Shown one piece after another: positions 1-10,593 of a stretch of 64,000 nucleotides of DNA. The notes beneath the pieces are model-generated. The model was given only the letters and a program-made list of their open reading frames with translations. It was not told the DNA's origin and searched no databases. Position 1 is the first letter of the stretch. Each line of letters starts with the position of its first letter. The translations under genes and the position numbers were made by a program. The DNA is from Pilatotrama ljubarskyi (lineage: Eukaryota > Basidiomycota > Agaricomycetes > Polyporales > Polyporaceae): NCBI GenBank assembly GCA_022385805.1, contig MU277670.1:1127574-1191573 (forward strand). The letters are read 5' to 3'.

Positions 1-543
1 GGGCGGAGCGGCCAAGGGGAGACGAAAGCGGGTGGTGCCGTACGTGTGGGAAGAGGAGGAGGAGGAGGGAGAAAAGGAGGAGGTAAAGTCGTGAGTGAAA
101 TGAGGTGAGATGAGACCAGGGGCGCACGGAGAGTGTGCAGGGCTGGCTGGGTATGGACGTGACGGAGGGGAATACGGTGCGGGAGTCAGGAGATATGGAC
201 ACGGACACGGACACGTAGCGGGGTCGTCATAGGATGAGGATGAGGACGGACGAACGGAACGAAGGCTCGGACGAGAACGAAACTGATGATGGAGGGACGG
301 TAACAGAGGACGATTGCGGCAAATACGACGTGGATACGGTTGGTTGTGGTACAAGTGGGATATTACTTAACATTCGGTTCGACTCGGCAGGGTGCGAGTC
401 GTTGGACTCTGCAGGACGGGTACATACTCTCTCCTCCAGCTGCTCCACCGACTCCTGGACTCCTCGGCTGGCCAAAGCCTCGACTCGCCTTGACGTGGGA
501 CGAAGCGACGAAGACTACTAACTCGACGGAACTCGACGGCAGA
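1..543. other. Flank without a recognised gene
   Basis: No reading frame here looks coding. It lies downstream of the stop of the first minus-strand gene and contains short simple repeats: three copies of GGACAC near 195-213 and GAT/GAC-rich runs near 232-250. It probably holds the 3' UTR of that gene and intergenic DNA. Confidence 0.5.
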
Positions 544-1759
544 CTAAAAGCCCCCGAGACACCCCGAGTCCTCGACCGAGAACCCAAAGCCGCCCGCTCT
601 GACCGCCGACGCCGAGGTCGTCGACATCCTGCACGACGCGTCTCCGAAACTCTTATACCTCGTCACCCGCTCGCGATGCTCTCTCCTTCCCGAACCCGAG
701 CCCGAGCCCGTTTCTGAGGAATCGCGCGGAGGCCGGCTCCGCCGCTCGCGCTCCGGGCTCGCCGGGGCGCCGGGGTAGGGCGCGGTCGGGGTCGGGGTCG
801 AACTCGACGAGGAGTAGGTCGAGGTCGAGCTGGAGGCTGTATTGGGGATGGGTATGGGCGCGGGGCGCGCTTTGCGTTTTGTGCGCGTCGGGGACGCGGA
901 CGAGCCCGAGCGGTGGTGCCCCGACCCCGAGCTGCTCGTATTTGAGCCGCTGGTGGTGGCGGTGGAAGTGGAACTGGGGGAACTCGGCGTGGGATTCGCG
1001 TAGGCATAGAGCGCGGCGGGCTGGGTGGGGGACGTGGAGGGGCGGACGCGGGGTGAGGGCGGGTGGGGGAGGAAGGAGAGGGCGGAGGAGGAGGGGGCGT
1101 TCGTGCCGGCGAGGGTGAGGTTCATGAGGGACTGCTCGAGAGACATCTTGCCGTGGCCGTGGGGCGCGCCGGAGGCTGTAGTCACAGCGAGGTTAGAATA
1201 CGGGAGACTATGCCGAGTGCGGCTACGTACCAGAGTAGAGCTCGGGCGGGGGGCTGGCGATGCCGTCGCTCTCCTCGGATGACTCGGAGGAGAGGTCTGG
1301 GACGAGCGGGGGGAGGGGGAAGTGGTCTGTGCGGGGGCTCTGCCTGGGGGTGAGGTCGTTGTCGTCGGCCGCATCCCCATTCCTGTCTGCTACCGCGCGC
1401 GGGTGGAGGTGCTTGCCGGCGCCCCTGGTGGGGCTCATGCCGGCTCTCCTGCTCGACTTGCGATGTGAGGATGACGGGGCGGGGTCGTCGAGGGAGTAAG
1501 TGCGGCCGGGACAACCGCGCTCTGGGAGAGCACAGCGATTGGGGGTGACGACGATGGGAGAGCGGTCGTAGGGGAGGGCGGAGCCGAGGGTGCTGGCGAG
1601 GGCGGTGTGGGGCGGGAAGCGGACGAGGGGGGAGAGGATGGAGGGGTCGATGGCGAGGAGGGCGCTGGGCTCGTCCTGGGGCGGGGGCGGGGCGGCGGGG
1701 GCGGATGCGGAGGTGCGTTTGAGGATGGGGCGGGGGCAGGGGGAGTAGGAGGGCGGCAT
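544..1759 (-). CDS. Ser/Pro-rich low-complexity protein, unknown function
   Basis: Two exons: coding 1231-1759, then a 55-bp intron (1176-1230; GTACGT..TACAG), then coding 544-1175. The spliced product is 386 aa with the frame intact through the junction. The N-terminal third contains the most conserved-looking stretch (residues about 8-75: PILKRTS, then LLAIDPSILSPLVRFPPHT, then a Cys/Pro/Arg segment with RGCPGRTY). The rest is Ser/Thr/Pro-rich with acidic SSESSEESD near residue 160, compatible with an intrinsically disordered, phosphorylated protein. No enzymatic domain, signal peptide or membrane segment is visible. The start was chosen because the conserved block begins right after it. 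I recognise the general look from agaricomycete proteomes but cannot name the family. Confidence 0.75.
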
Positions 1760-1904
1760 GTCGTCGCGTCGTCGAGGTGTGTGGGTGAGATGGAGAGTGG
1801 TGGAGGCGGAATGTAGAGGATGTCGTCGCGGGGAGAGGCGAGACTTGGTTGGGAGAGAGGAGAAGTGTTAGCAGGAGAGGGCCATGGCGGGCAGACTATA
1901 TCTT

Positions 1905-1937
1905 TGGTGGAGGAGAGAGAGAGAGCGAGCGAGAGAG
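1905..1937. repeat. GA-rich simple repeat
   Basis: Run of GAGAGAGAGAGAGCGAGCGAGAG type about 150 bp upstream of the start of the minus-strand Ser/Pro-rich gene. On the coding strand this is a CT tract, a common feature of fungal promoters. Confidence 0.6.
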
Positions 1938-4106
1938 CCAAGGCAGGAGAGGGCAGAGAAAAGAGAAGCCGCACGGGCGCCTGCTTTGTCTCATCCCCAA
2001 TCGGGCATCTCAACACTCCAGCTGCCACTCCCAACAGACGCCCGTCGCCCGGCCCGTTCCTTCGCCGCCGCGACCTCGCCCGTTTCACCTCCTGCCCCTT
2101 CTGCCCTCGCCGTCGCCGTCGCTCGTCCGGACTCTGCACTCGACTTTCCGCAGAGGACGGGAGTGCGAGCTGATACGGACGAGATGGCGGCAGGGGAACG
2201 GCAGAGTGGGCCATTCAAAGCATCAAGATCAGATCGGCGTGCTGCTCGTCCATCGCCCTGGGCCACGCCTGCACTGGCAGCTGCTGCCCACACCGCGTCC
2301 GGTCCTCTCTCCGACTCCGATGGCTGCTGCTGCCCACCAGAACCTTCTCCTCCCCGCCACCCTCTGTCCGTCCCGCCCTCCCACCGCCGTCTCAAGCTTC
2401 CCCGCCCTGCCTTCCGCCCGTGCCATATCACAATGCCACTCGCTACTGGCCTCGTCCGTCGGGCGCGTCACCCGCCCTCGCTCGCCGCGCTAAGCTATGT
2501 TGGCTGCTAGCTAGCTACATTGTCCTCCGGCTTTCCAGACTACTCGCCGTGTCTCTTGCACCGCGCGAGCTCCGGTCGCCGCATTGTCCTCTGTCCTCCC
2601 TTCGTCTGTCGTCCATCGTCCGTTCTATGACATCCATCAACCGCAGCGCACGTGGCCCGTCTATCGTCTGTCCCGTCCTGTCTTCCGAATCTCTCCATCC
2701 TCTGGATCTGCTTTTCCTCTTCTGTGAGGTCTATCTCTGACATACTCGCTCGCTCGCATGTATTCCATTCCTGAACCTTCACGAACACGAATGCCCTCCG
2801 GACTTTGAACCCTACCGCCAGCTGCACGCTGCCCTTCCTCTCGCCCTTCGCGCCCCTCTCCGCTCTCCGCACCCAACTCTCTTGCAGCTGCGCGAACGTC
2901 CCAAGCTATTTTCCGCAAAAGGTCCAAGACTCTCAGCTCTGACCGCTGCGACCCCTCTCGCACCGTGCGAGCGGCTCGCCCAGCTTAGTCTCTCCTGCTC
3001 GCATAGTACCTCCCAGTGCCACCCATGCACCAGGGGAGCTATGCAGGTCCTGAACCTTGCCTGCGCCAACCCCCTACGCTAGCTTCTCCCGTCCGGCCCT
3101 CCCTCCACCGTTCAAGCTCTCACCGGCCCACGTACATCTTCCCAGTCCCTGCAGCGTGCACCCGTCCCAGCCCGCGTCACGTCAGTAACGTTCCGATCTC
3201 AGGTTATCGCCTCGTGAAGCCATGCGCTCTCCCCGCCCCCCGGGTCGACGGTTGCCCCTCTCGTCCTCACGCGCATCTTTCTCAGCTGCGAGGGCCCGAT
3301 CGGGCACTTGCGTCCCGGGCGTGTGTCTCTCCCCCTCAACACCCCCCTCTTTGCGCTTGGGTCCGTCGGCATCTCACCGCAGCGATCTGGCGCGTCTTCA
3401 ACCTGCAAGCTGCAAGGCCCACCTCGCGCTCCTTCTCCCCATGGGCGGATTCGGCCACTTGCAGGCTGCTTGCGTATGCGTCAGATAAGCCTTGCCTGCG
3501 CGTGCACACGGTCATTTCCCCGCTCGACGGATGCTGGCAGGTGCCGGTGGACCTGGTCGTGGGCGCGCCAGGGCCCGGGCATTGATTGGAGTTTATCAGA
3601 GGCCCGCTGGCCTGCTGTGCCATATATTGAGGACCCAAGACGCCGTGCGCACGTACAGTTCGCACGCACGCTCGAGTTCCTGCAGAGGATCGTCTCGAGA
3701 AGCCTCTTCCACTATCTGCGACTGTTCAAGAGGACTTACGCGTGCGCGTGCGCGTCATGCGTAATCGCCCGATCGTGCCAGGAGGGGAATGCCCGTCCGG
3801 AGCTCGTCCTGCGGATTGTATAGGATCTCCACCTCGTCCCTGCTCTGCGCTCGCGTCTTCGGGGGAAACTCGCTCGGCGGACGGTGCTGGTTGGCGGTTT
3901 GGTCGCCGTGCGCTTCGGCGAAACTGCTGTGCGCTCTGACGCGCTGCTGGGATCGTGGTCTGCGTTGCGGAGCTTGCGCTTCGCTGCCTGCTCTGCCACA
4001 TTGCAATTGACTTGAGACTACGGGAAGATGCCACGGTAGCTCGTGCGCGTATTGCCGTCTTCGCCGCTCTTACTCGTGGTTTTGCTGGCGGTCGTGTGCC
4101 CGCCGC

Positions 4107-4150
4107 TTGCTCTTGTGCTCTCTCTCTCTCCCTCTCTCCCTCTCTCTCGT
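4107..4150. repeat. CT-rich simple repeat
   Basis: Imperfect (TC)n/(CCTCT)n tract in the gene-poor region. No linked gene was identified on either side, so its role is unclear. Confidence 0.6.
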
Positions 4151-7100
4151 GTCGCTTCGACCGTGCGTTTCTCCCGCTGCTCTCGTGAGAAAGAACCTCC
4201 CGGCGTCTCTCCCTTTGGCTCTCATATCGGGACTTCCCGTCTGCGGCGTCCGAGCCTCATCGAGTGTGTCGAGCGTCGATGTCTGCATCTGTAGGTCCGT
4301 GTCTAATTCTCATCCCGCTTCGATCCCACCGCGCGCGCGCGCCCCTCTTCAACTATCTCCGGAGGACGGAGCCCTGGCATGGGTTTCTATCTCGGTCTGC
4401 GCTCTGATGTGCGGACACCGTGCATGAGCCGCATGGGGTATATTAGGAGCTTGAGATCGAGATCGAGACGGGGACGAAGCCGCTGCGAGAGCGACGTCAA
4501 GTGATCATATCATGACCACTTTGTATGCTCATACGCAGGACGATGGACGTTCAGGATCGTCTCGTTCGAAATGTCGTGCGTCAGGGAGCCCGAGCTGCGA
4601 TGGCTTCGGAGCGTCTGTTACAAGGTTTCTTCAGGCGGAGTCGGGCTCGGACGGCGCACTACAGCAGTACTCAGCACGAGTGCTTGGTTCGTCGTCCGGT
4701 ATAGGTGCCTCAGACGTCGACCGGTCAGGCTCTCCGAGCGAACTGGGCCTCTGAATCAGCGGGTAAATGTCCGTTTCGTCGAGCGGCCTGCTGGCAGTGA
4801 GCGCGAAGACGCCCCCAGCTCATCTCGCATCTCGCGCTTCGCACCCCGCACGCCGCGCTCCGAGTCTGACCAGCTTGAATACTATCGAGTCTCGATTCGG
4901 AGTGCTTGGCGCGCCTTCGGCAGGAACGAACGAACGTCCAGGGCCACCTCCTAGCTGATCAGAGGGCGAAGCCTTCATTTGTCTAGCCACCTCTTCTCTG
5001 CGATCGAGGTAATATGCCCCGGCTTCCCGCGCTCATACACGATTCAGACTCGGACCTTAGCGCTTCCCCCAGCCTGCAGGGTAGGCATTGCACGTCCGGA
5101 GGATCCGGACTCTACGCGTGTCGCGAGGTTACGTGCCCGAGGCTCCACTCTTCTCTCTTTCGCGCTTTTCTCGTTCACGCACCGCAGGTGACCTTTTCGC
5201 AGACAGCGGCGACTTCGAGAGACGAGCATCTCTCATCTGTCTCGCAGGTTAATTAGTAGAGCTCGCGTTCGAGCAGTTCGGCACGCCGGAGTTCCGGTGC
5301 GACGCTCCGACCATCCGACGTTCTCACTCACTGGCACTCGCGCGCGCGATCAGACCGAGTCTGCTCTGCCTGCAGGACGACTCGGACGGCATCACGCCGC
5401 ATAGGCGATGATGGGGGTCATGCGTATGCGTGAGCTTGACGATGGACTTGGGAGGCGGTCACCTGCTCCTGGCCATCGTGGTGCGATCATGCTGCATTCT
5501 GCTTGCTTGCAGCGTGGTGGCCGGCGTCGGCATCGCCTTGCAGGCGATACGGTCGAGGCGGGGGAGCCACGCCTTGTGAAGCAGGCATCGGCATGCTCAC
5601 GCTATGCATCCGCTGTGGAGTGCATTCGCTGCACGGTTTCGTCATACCTGCGGGCTTGTCGTCGTCTCCACAGCCGAGCCGTCCACCTCGAGCCTCTAGC
5701 GTCCCGACAATGAACGTGAACGTTGACCTGTTGTCGCTCGCGCGTGCGTACCAGTGCTGTGCCTGCCGCCTCGGGCTCGGAAGACGCACGACGGTCGGCT
5801 CAATCACCTCGAGTGCGTCATCGTACGCCCGTTTCGAGCCCACCTGACCCGTTTGCCATGCGTCCATGTATCTCAGTTACATTCACAGTATCCATGCAGC
5901 GTGCGACCGGGCTACGGACGTTGGACCCTCGGAGGTCGGGACGGTACGCCGAGCCGGCGACTCTCGAGACTCTGAGAAGTTCATGAGTCGAGGGCCTGTT
6001 CTCCATCTTCCCCATCTATCATACGGGCCTTCTTTCGCGGTCGATCTCAGGGTTCTTGGCTGCGGCGAGTGCGGAGTAGTGGCACTAGAAGACGCTTCGG
6101 AGTGCGGGGTCGTGCACCGGTGGCACGTACTTTACTGTGAGTGCCACCATGCCACTGTGCCACTGAGCGGGTCCGGATGAGGCAGGAACGGCGCATGGAC
6201 TTTGGCGGGGCAGGCTCCGCGCCCTCACGGACGCCGTCCGTCCTACCTTCTTCGGTCACGAGCAGGGCGTGTGGCCCGGCACGTATCTGCGAGTCGGACG
6301 TCCGCGACTGTTCATAGCATGATACCGCCCATGCCCGATCCGGAGACGGCGACTCGCACGTACGGCGTACGGCGCACGGCGTTTGAGCGGCTCTGTGGCC
6401 GCCCTCATCGTCATTGACCGCCTTGCAAGCTCCGGCCTGGCAGGAGCTGAGACGGTCGTGTATCGAGGAGCGCATCTTGAGGACGGTCGGCCGCGTTTGG
6501 GGATCCCGACATCCCGGGGGCGAGGGCGTCTGCGAGTACGGGCCGACTTTGCGTTGATCGGGAGGGCTTCGTGGCGTGCGTGCGTCCGATGTCCTTTGCT
6601 CGTGCTACCAAGCACTCATGTCACCGGGACTGCGCAGGGACGCAGCAGGCATCAGACGGCTGTAAGGCAGCGGTGGGTGTGCATTGAATGAAGGATAAGT
6701 ACGAAGTGCGTAGGTTTGCTTCAGTTGCTGTCGTGTTTGCCTAGAGCTGACGCTATGGTCCGGAGTCGCAGGACGCGGCGGTTCGCTGGGGCTCGGTATG
6801 ACCGCTCCGCGCTGCTCGGCAGCGAAGAACCCGAACGCCCTGCGACGCGTACAGTACTAGAGCAGTAGCGCCGCTCTCCTCCCATACAGGTACGTCGGGC
6901 TGCTCTGTCTGGCGAACCTTGGTCTCTGACAGCACCGTTCTCGGACTCGCTGGACCGGGTGCCGAGGGGCTTGGCGGCCTTTGTCTGGCATCGAACCCGG
7001 GGCCGATGCGAGGGCGGGGACGTGCAATGGCCTAGCGAGGTATGGTCCAGTGACGGGGAGTGCGGACTGCACCACTCTATTGCTGTCAAATTCGCGCTGT

Positions 7101-7312
7101 GGGAGACCGCAATCTCCACCGCTGCCAGAACGCGGAGATGCCGGCGGATCCACCGTACCATATGGACGCACGACGTCGTCGACGCTGATGCCACGGAACA
7201 TCCCGCCGAGTCAATCAGTATGGGACGTCGCGATGGCTCCGAGCCTATACAGTCCGGTGCGTCTGTGTCCTTGGCGTTCCAGTCAGAGATCCGGAGACGC
7301 TCATTACAGCAA

Positions 7313-7328
7313 GTACGTACGTACGTAC
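7313..7328. repeat. (GTAC)4 microsatellite
   Basis: Four perfect tandem copies of the palindromic tetramer GTAC. This is a simple repeat with no assigned function. Confidence 0.8.
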
Positions 7329-7552
7329 GGTATCGGCCCAGCGCACCAGCGTGACCGTCACCAAGATCCATCCTCTGATTTAGTCCTGCGCGCCGTACAA
7401 TCGGCGCGGTACGGTCAGCTGCTCGCCGAGGTCGAGGATTGTGGACCCACAGCTATCGTACGCTCGCACGGGTCGGTCCGACATCCCTTCTGCTCTCCTT
7501 CCGAGTCGGTCGAAGGTGCGTAGCGCGCTGGAGAGGAGAGTCGAGTATAGAG

Positions 7553-8023
7553 CTGGATGCTACCAAGGCGTCAGGATCCTGCTCTCCTGCTCGGACCTGG
7601 AGTATCTCAGCGTGTTGCGCATGATGGTCCGAGTATCTGTCGGTGACCCTTCCCGTTCTCGTCCCTGCTCGTCTGCGTCTACTATGCACGCGCCGAAGGT
7701 ACCTATCAGAGTATCGTGCACTCGGTTTTCCCGTCGGCATTCACTCTGCGTACACGCTTGGACATGCCCGCCCGAGAGGTGCGTCGTGCTGGATGCTGCC
7801 AAGGCGCCAGGATCATGCTCGGAGCTAGCGTGCCTCATCGCGTTGCACATGGTGGTCCGACCATCTATCGGTGAATCCTGGTGCTCTGGGCCTTGCACAT
7901 TCACTTCTCCGCACTTTGAGGAGGAACATGCCCTACCTGTCAGAAGATCGTGCACTCGTTGTTCGCGTCGGCATTCACTCTGTGTACGCGCTCACACACC
8001 CGCTGCAGGGATGTGCCGGTTAT
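7553..8023. repeat. Diverged tandem duplication, unit about 236 bp
   Basis: Two consecutive units start with CTGGATGC(T)(A/G)CCAAGGCG at 7553 and 7789. Matching landmarks recur at the same offset: a GTTGC.CATG.TGGTCCGA.(T/C)ATCT block (about 7613 and 7847), a CAGA..ATCGTGCACTCG block (about 7705 and 7940) and GCATTCACTCTG.GTAC.CGCT (about 7738 and 7970). Substitutions and small indels make the copies clearly old. No long common frame is shared, so this is not an obvious protein repeat. Confidence 0.7.
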
Positions 8024-8857
8024 CGTATCTGCGTACGTGCATGTGGGCTTAGTACGTTATTTGGCTCAGTCCAGCCTGCGATAATAACGCCAAACGCCTG
8101 CTCTCCCCCTGTTCTCCTCCTCGGACCACCATAGTGACCCTCATCTACTCGTGACGGGCAAAACTGAGGACCGCGTTACTTCCTGTTACGTCCCTCCGCA
8201 GTGGGCCGAGCCCGTGTCCAGCTCTGCAATGAGGGATTCAGGAGGCATGCCAAGACGGTGAGTACAACGCTGGACTGTGCGCCCAAAAGACGTGGCGCTG
8301 TATTGCTATCCAGGGAGGCATAGTACCGCAGTCTGTTGTCGGGAGCGCTACATTTGAGCAGAAGAGGAGAGTACGACCACCTTACTGACGCCTTCTCAGA
8401 CGCCAAGGTTCCTCGCTAGCCTCGTGCAGTCCGCTCAGCATCCCTTAATTACGTCCGACATCCCTGAGAGATATCTCAGCGTCGCGCAGGGTCCCCTGCG
8501 GTTCCTGGCTAGGGAAGGGAGACTCGTCTATCGCGATGTCCTTGGAATCATCTTCGACGCTTCTCATTTGAGCGACTCCTTCGACACCGAAACCGGTATT
8601 TTTGTGGCTTATTGTCGTCTTGAGGCGCATGCTGACTTTCGATTCTGTCGTCCACGCTGTGTGCCTCCTGCACTGCATGCCTGTCGGAGCACCCGATACT
8701 ACAGTGCCGGACAACCAAAGTCGACAATTTGGGTCGACATTTTTTGCCGGCCTCCTGAACCACCGGAATAGATGCGCATTGAGTGTGCGATTCGTTTGCA
8801 CCTTGTGCGAACGAAATCCACCGACTGGTTCTCCCGCAATTCCCGATTTAGTAGGTT

Positions 8858-8970
8858 TTGATCTCCAAAATATTGGCCAACCCCGAAAAATGGTGGGAAA
8901 AACTTTGGAGTTGTGTTTTTGGGCTCCTTTTGCCTTGCTGATCATGTTTCTAGTATCAGTTCCCCCGAAA
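8858..8970. repeat. Internal direct repeat of the transposon, copy 1
   Basis: Pairs with the copy at 9241-9355. The best-conserved core is TATTGGCCAACCCC, then GTGGGAAAAACTT and GTGTTTTTGG. The two copies lie in the same orientation about 373 bp apart inside the TIR-bounded element. Confidence 0.7.
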
Positions 8971-9240
8971 AAAAATCCCACTGCACGGGGGAAGGTTGCC
9001 AAGTTTGGCTTTGCCGCCCAGCTCACTACCACTTTCGGCGCTTCTGCAAAGATTGATCGCGCTTCGACTGGGCACTGTTGTGCAGGCACAACGGATGAAA
9101 ACTCTTGCCATCCCCCGCTTCAGATGTGGTGACCTTCTATGAGAGCTAGTGACCCACAGACCATGGTTGAGGTTCTCAGGCTGTCCAAGACGTCCTCAGC
9201 CTCCCACCATTGCCCTAAGCGCCCCAAATAAGCGCGCAAA

Positions 9241-9355
9241 TTTGGCTCGAAATATTGGCCAACCCCAAAAACGCGTGGGAAAAACTTCGGAGGTGTGTTT
9301 TTGGATGTTTTCGACCTCCCTGAGCATGATTCCGAAGTCAGAATTGCCAAAATAA
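9241..9355. repeat. Internal direct repeat of the transposon, copy 2
   Basis: Second copy of the internal repeat described at 8858-8970. Similarity continues past the core into a CTGA.CATG.TTC.. segment and an A-rich tail, with substitutions and short indels. Confidence 0.7.
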
Positions 9356-10293
9356 ATTCCGTTCAAGCGCTAGCCCACTTGTTGACTTTGGTTGTCCGGC
9401 ACTGTACTCAGTGTACTGTATTCTTGCATCGTCCATGCACGCTGCTCTCGCCTATGCGGATGATGCTTTGCCCGGAGCGTCTCGCTATACGGGAATCACA
9501 CAATGCCGTCCTCCGCCGTGTCCGTCGCCGAACTTGAGGTGGGTTTCCCGCCTCTTCTTGTCAACCTGTGATGACCGAACTCTACAGACAGCCGCGATGC
9601 GGTGCTGAGCGTCCTTGCACCTACTGTATCCGCCACCCGGGCAGCTGTGTCTGGCACCCGTCGGGTCTAGTCGTGTTTCGCCTCATCGCGACCGTTGTTA
9701 CCGTTCTGCTGCCTATCCAGCTTCCCCTCGTGTGCCTGCGCCGACCGCCTCATGCTCGGCCGCCTGGCTGGTTATTTAACTTCGGGACCGCGCTATTCTC
9801 GTCGCCCTTCCCACCTCTATCATCGCGCTGGGCACCACGGCAGGCCGGCGTTGACTCAGCCTCCAGGTCCCGAGCCCTTCTTCACCCGCAGTGCAATCTT
9901 CAACACTCACAACTCAGACGCGACGTGATGCATGGCGAGATGACGTCGTCCTGGGAGGCCGCGCACAGGTCGTGTCCTTACGCGTTATGCGGTTACGTCT
10001 TCACCTGCTTCTAAGTCCGCGCCTTGCTGAACGCTATACCTTCTTTGCGGCGTTCCTTTCATGCGCAATGCCTATGCCGGCTTCGCGCGCGTACCGAGAT
10101 TAGGTCCCGTCCATCTGGAGGCTTTCGCATCCAGTCAATCACCCCCCCTTTGCCCTTTCGTCGAATTCGATTCAGTCCCTCGCGAAGGGCCCCCTCAGGC
10201 GCCGTTCCCACCGCCATTTCGCTTGAAAAGCACTTTGAAGTCCGCGCACTGCACGATGCACAGTGGCACGTCGAGCGCGAGAGAGCAGGCACT

Positions 10294-10593
10294 CTACATG
10301 GGGAGTTCTATCCTTATCGTTACGCGATTTGTGAATGTCGCGCAGTTGGCGTGCACCATGTCGTTCAGCCGTTTGTCCTGCTTGGACCGTTGGATCATCG
10401 CTGCCTGAAATGTGGCAGCATTGTGGCGCGCGCTCGTCTGCAAGGCCAATCGCGTTGCTCTCTTGACATCTTCCCTGAGCTCCCTCGTAGTACAGAGGGC
10501 GTCTTCGCCATGTCGACCCTCGGCGGGCGTGGTGGTGGCATCAACGTTATGCTGCCCGTCGGAGACCGCCAGCTTCTTTGAATCCTCCGGCAT
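10294..10593 (-). CDS. Possible small hypothetical protein (99 aa)
   Basis: A single uninterrupted frame of 99 residues. The central half looks like an amphipathic helix rich in Arg/Ala/Gln/Asn (LREDVKRATRLALQTSARHN followed by a Lys/Asp-rich segment), unlike the composition of the neighbouring random frames. A TATATA sequence lies about 65 bp upstream of the ATG on the coding strand (near 10660). No family was recognised, no splice partner was found, and the surroundings are gene-poor. It could equally be a chance frame or the remnant of a larger gene. Confidence 0.3.
   Translation of the reverse strand: MPEDSKKLAVSDGQHNVDATTTPAEGRHGEDALCTTRELREDVKRATRLALQTSARHNAATFQAAMIQRSKQDKRLNDMVHANCATFTNRVTIRIELPM

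Larger units (their letters stand above)
8701..9405. mobile_element. 705-bp non-autonomous DNA transposon (MITE-like) with TIRs
   Basis: The left end at 8701 begins ACAGTGCCGGACAACC and the right end at 9405 is its reverse complement. The terminal inverted repeat is 27 bp with one mismatch (26/27). Both ends are flanked by the same trinucleotide ACT (8698-8700 and 9406-9408), a plausible 3-bp target-site duplication. The interior is AT-richer than its surroundings and carries a direct repeat of about 110 bp (about 8858-8970 and 9241-9355) sharing TATTGGCCAACCCC and GTGGGAAAAACTT. There is no transposase frame, so movement would need a transposase supplied in trans. A 3-bp duplication fits PIF/Harbinger-like or CACTA-like families, but the TIR is not the classic start of either, so the family is left open. 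Confidence 0.8.

Noticed and set aside
6970..7010. T-arm-like string (GGCATCGAACCCGG) suggesting a minus-strand tRNA
   Set aside because: The bases flanking the loop do not pair as a 5-bp T-stem, and no acceptor stem, anticodon arm or D-arm could be placed.
6721..7371. 216-codon minus frame in the gene-poor region
   Set aside because: No domain, no splice partners, and overlapping plus frames of similar quality; treated as random.
10024..10581. 185-codon plus-strand frame in the gene-poor region
   Set aside because: Composition is Arg/Ser-rich without pattern. The opposite strand holds the more protein-like small frame, so this looks like a shadow.
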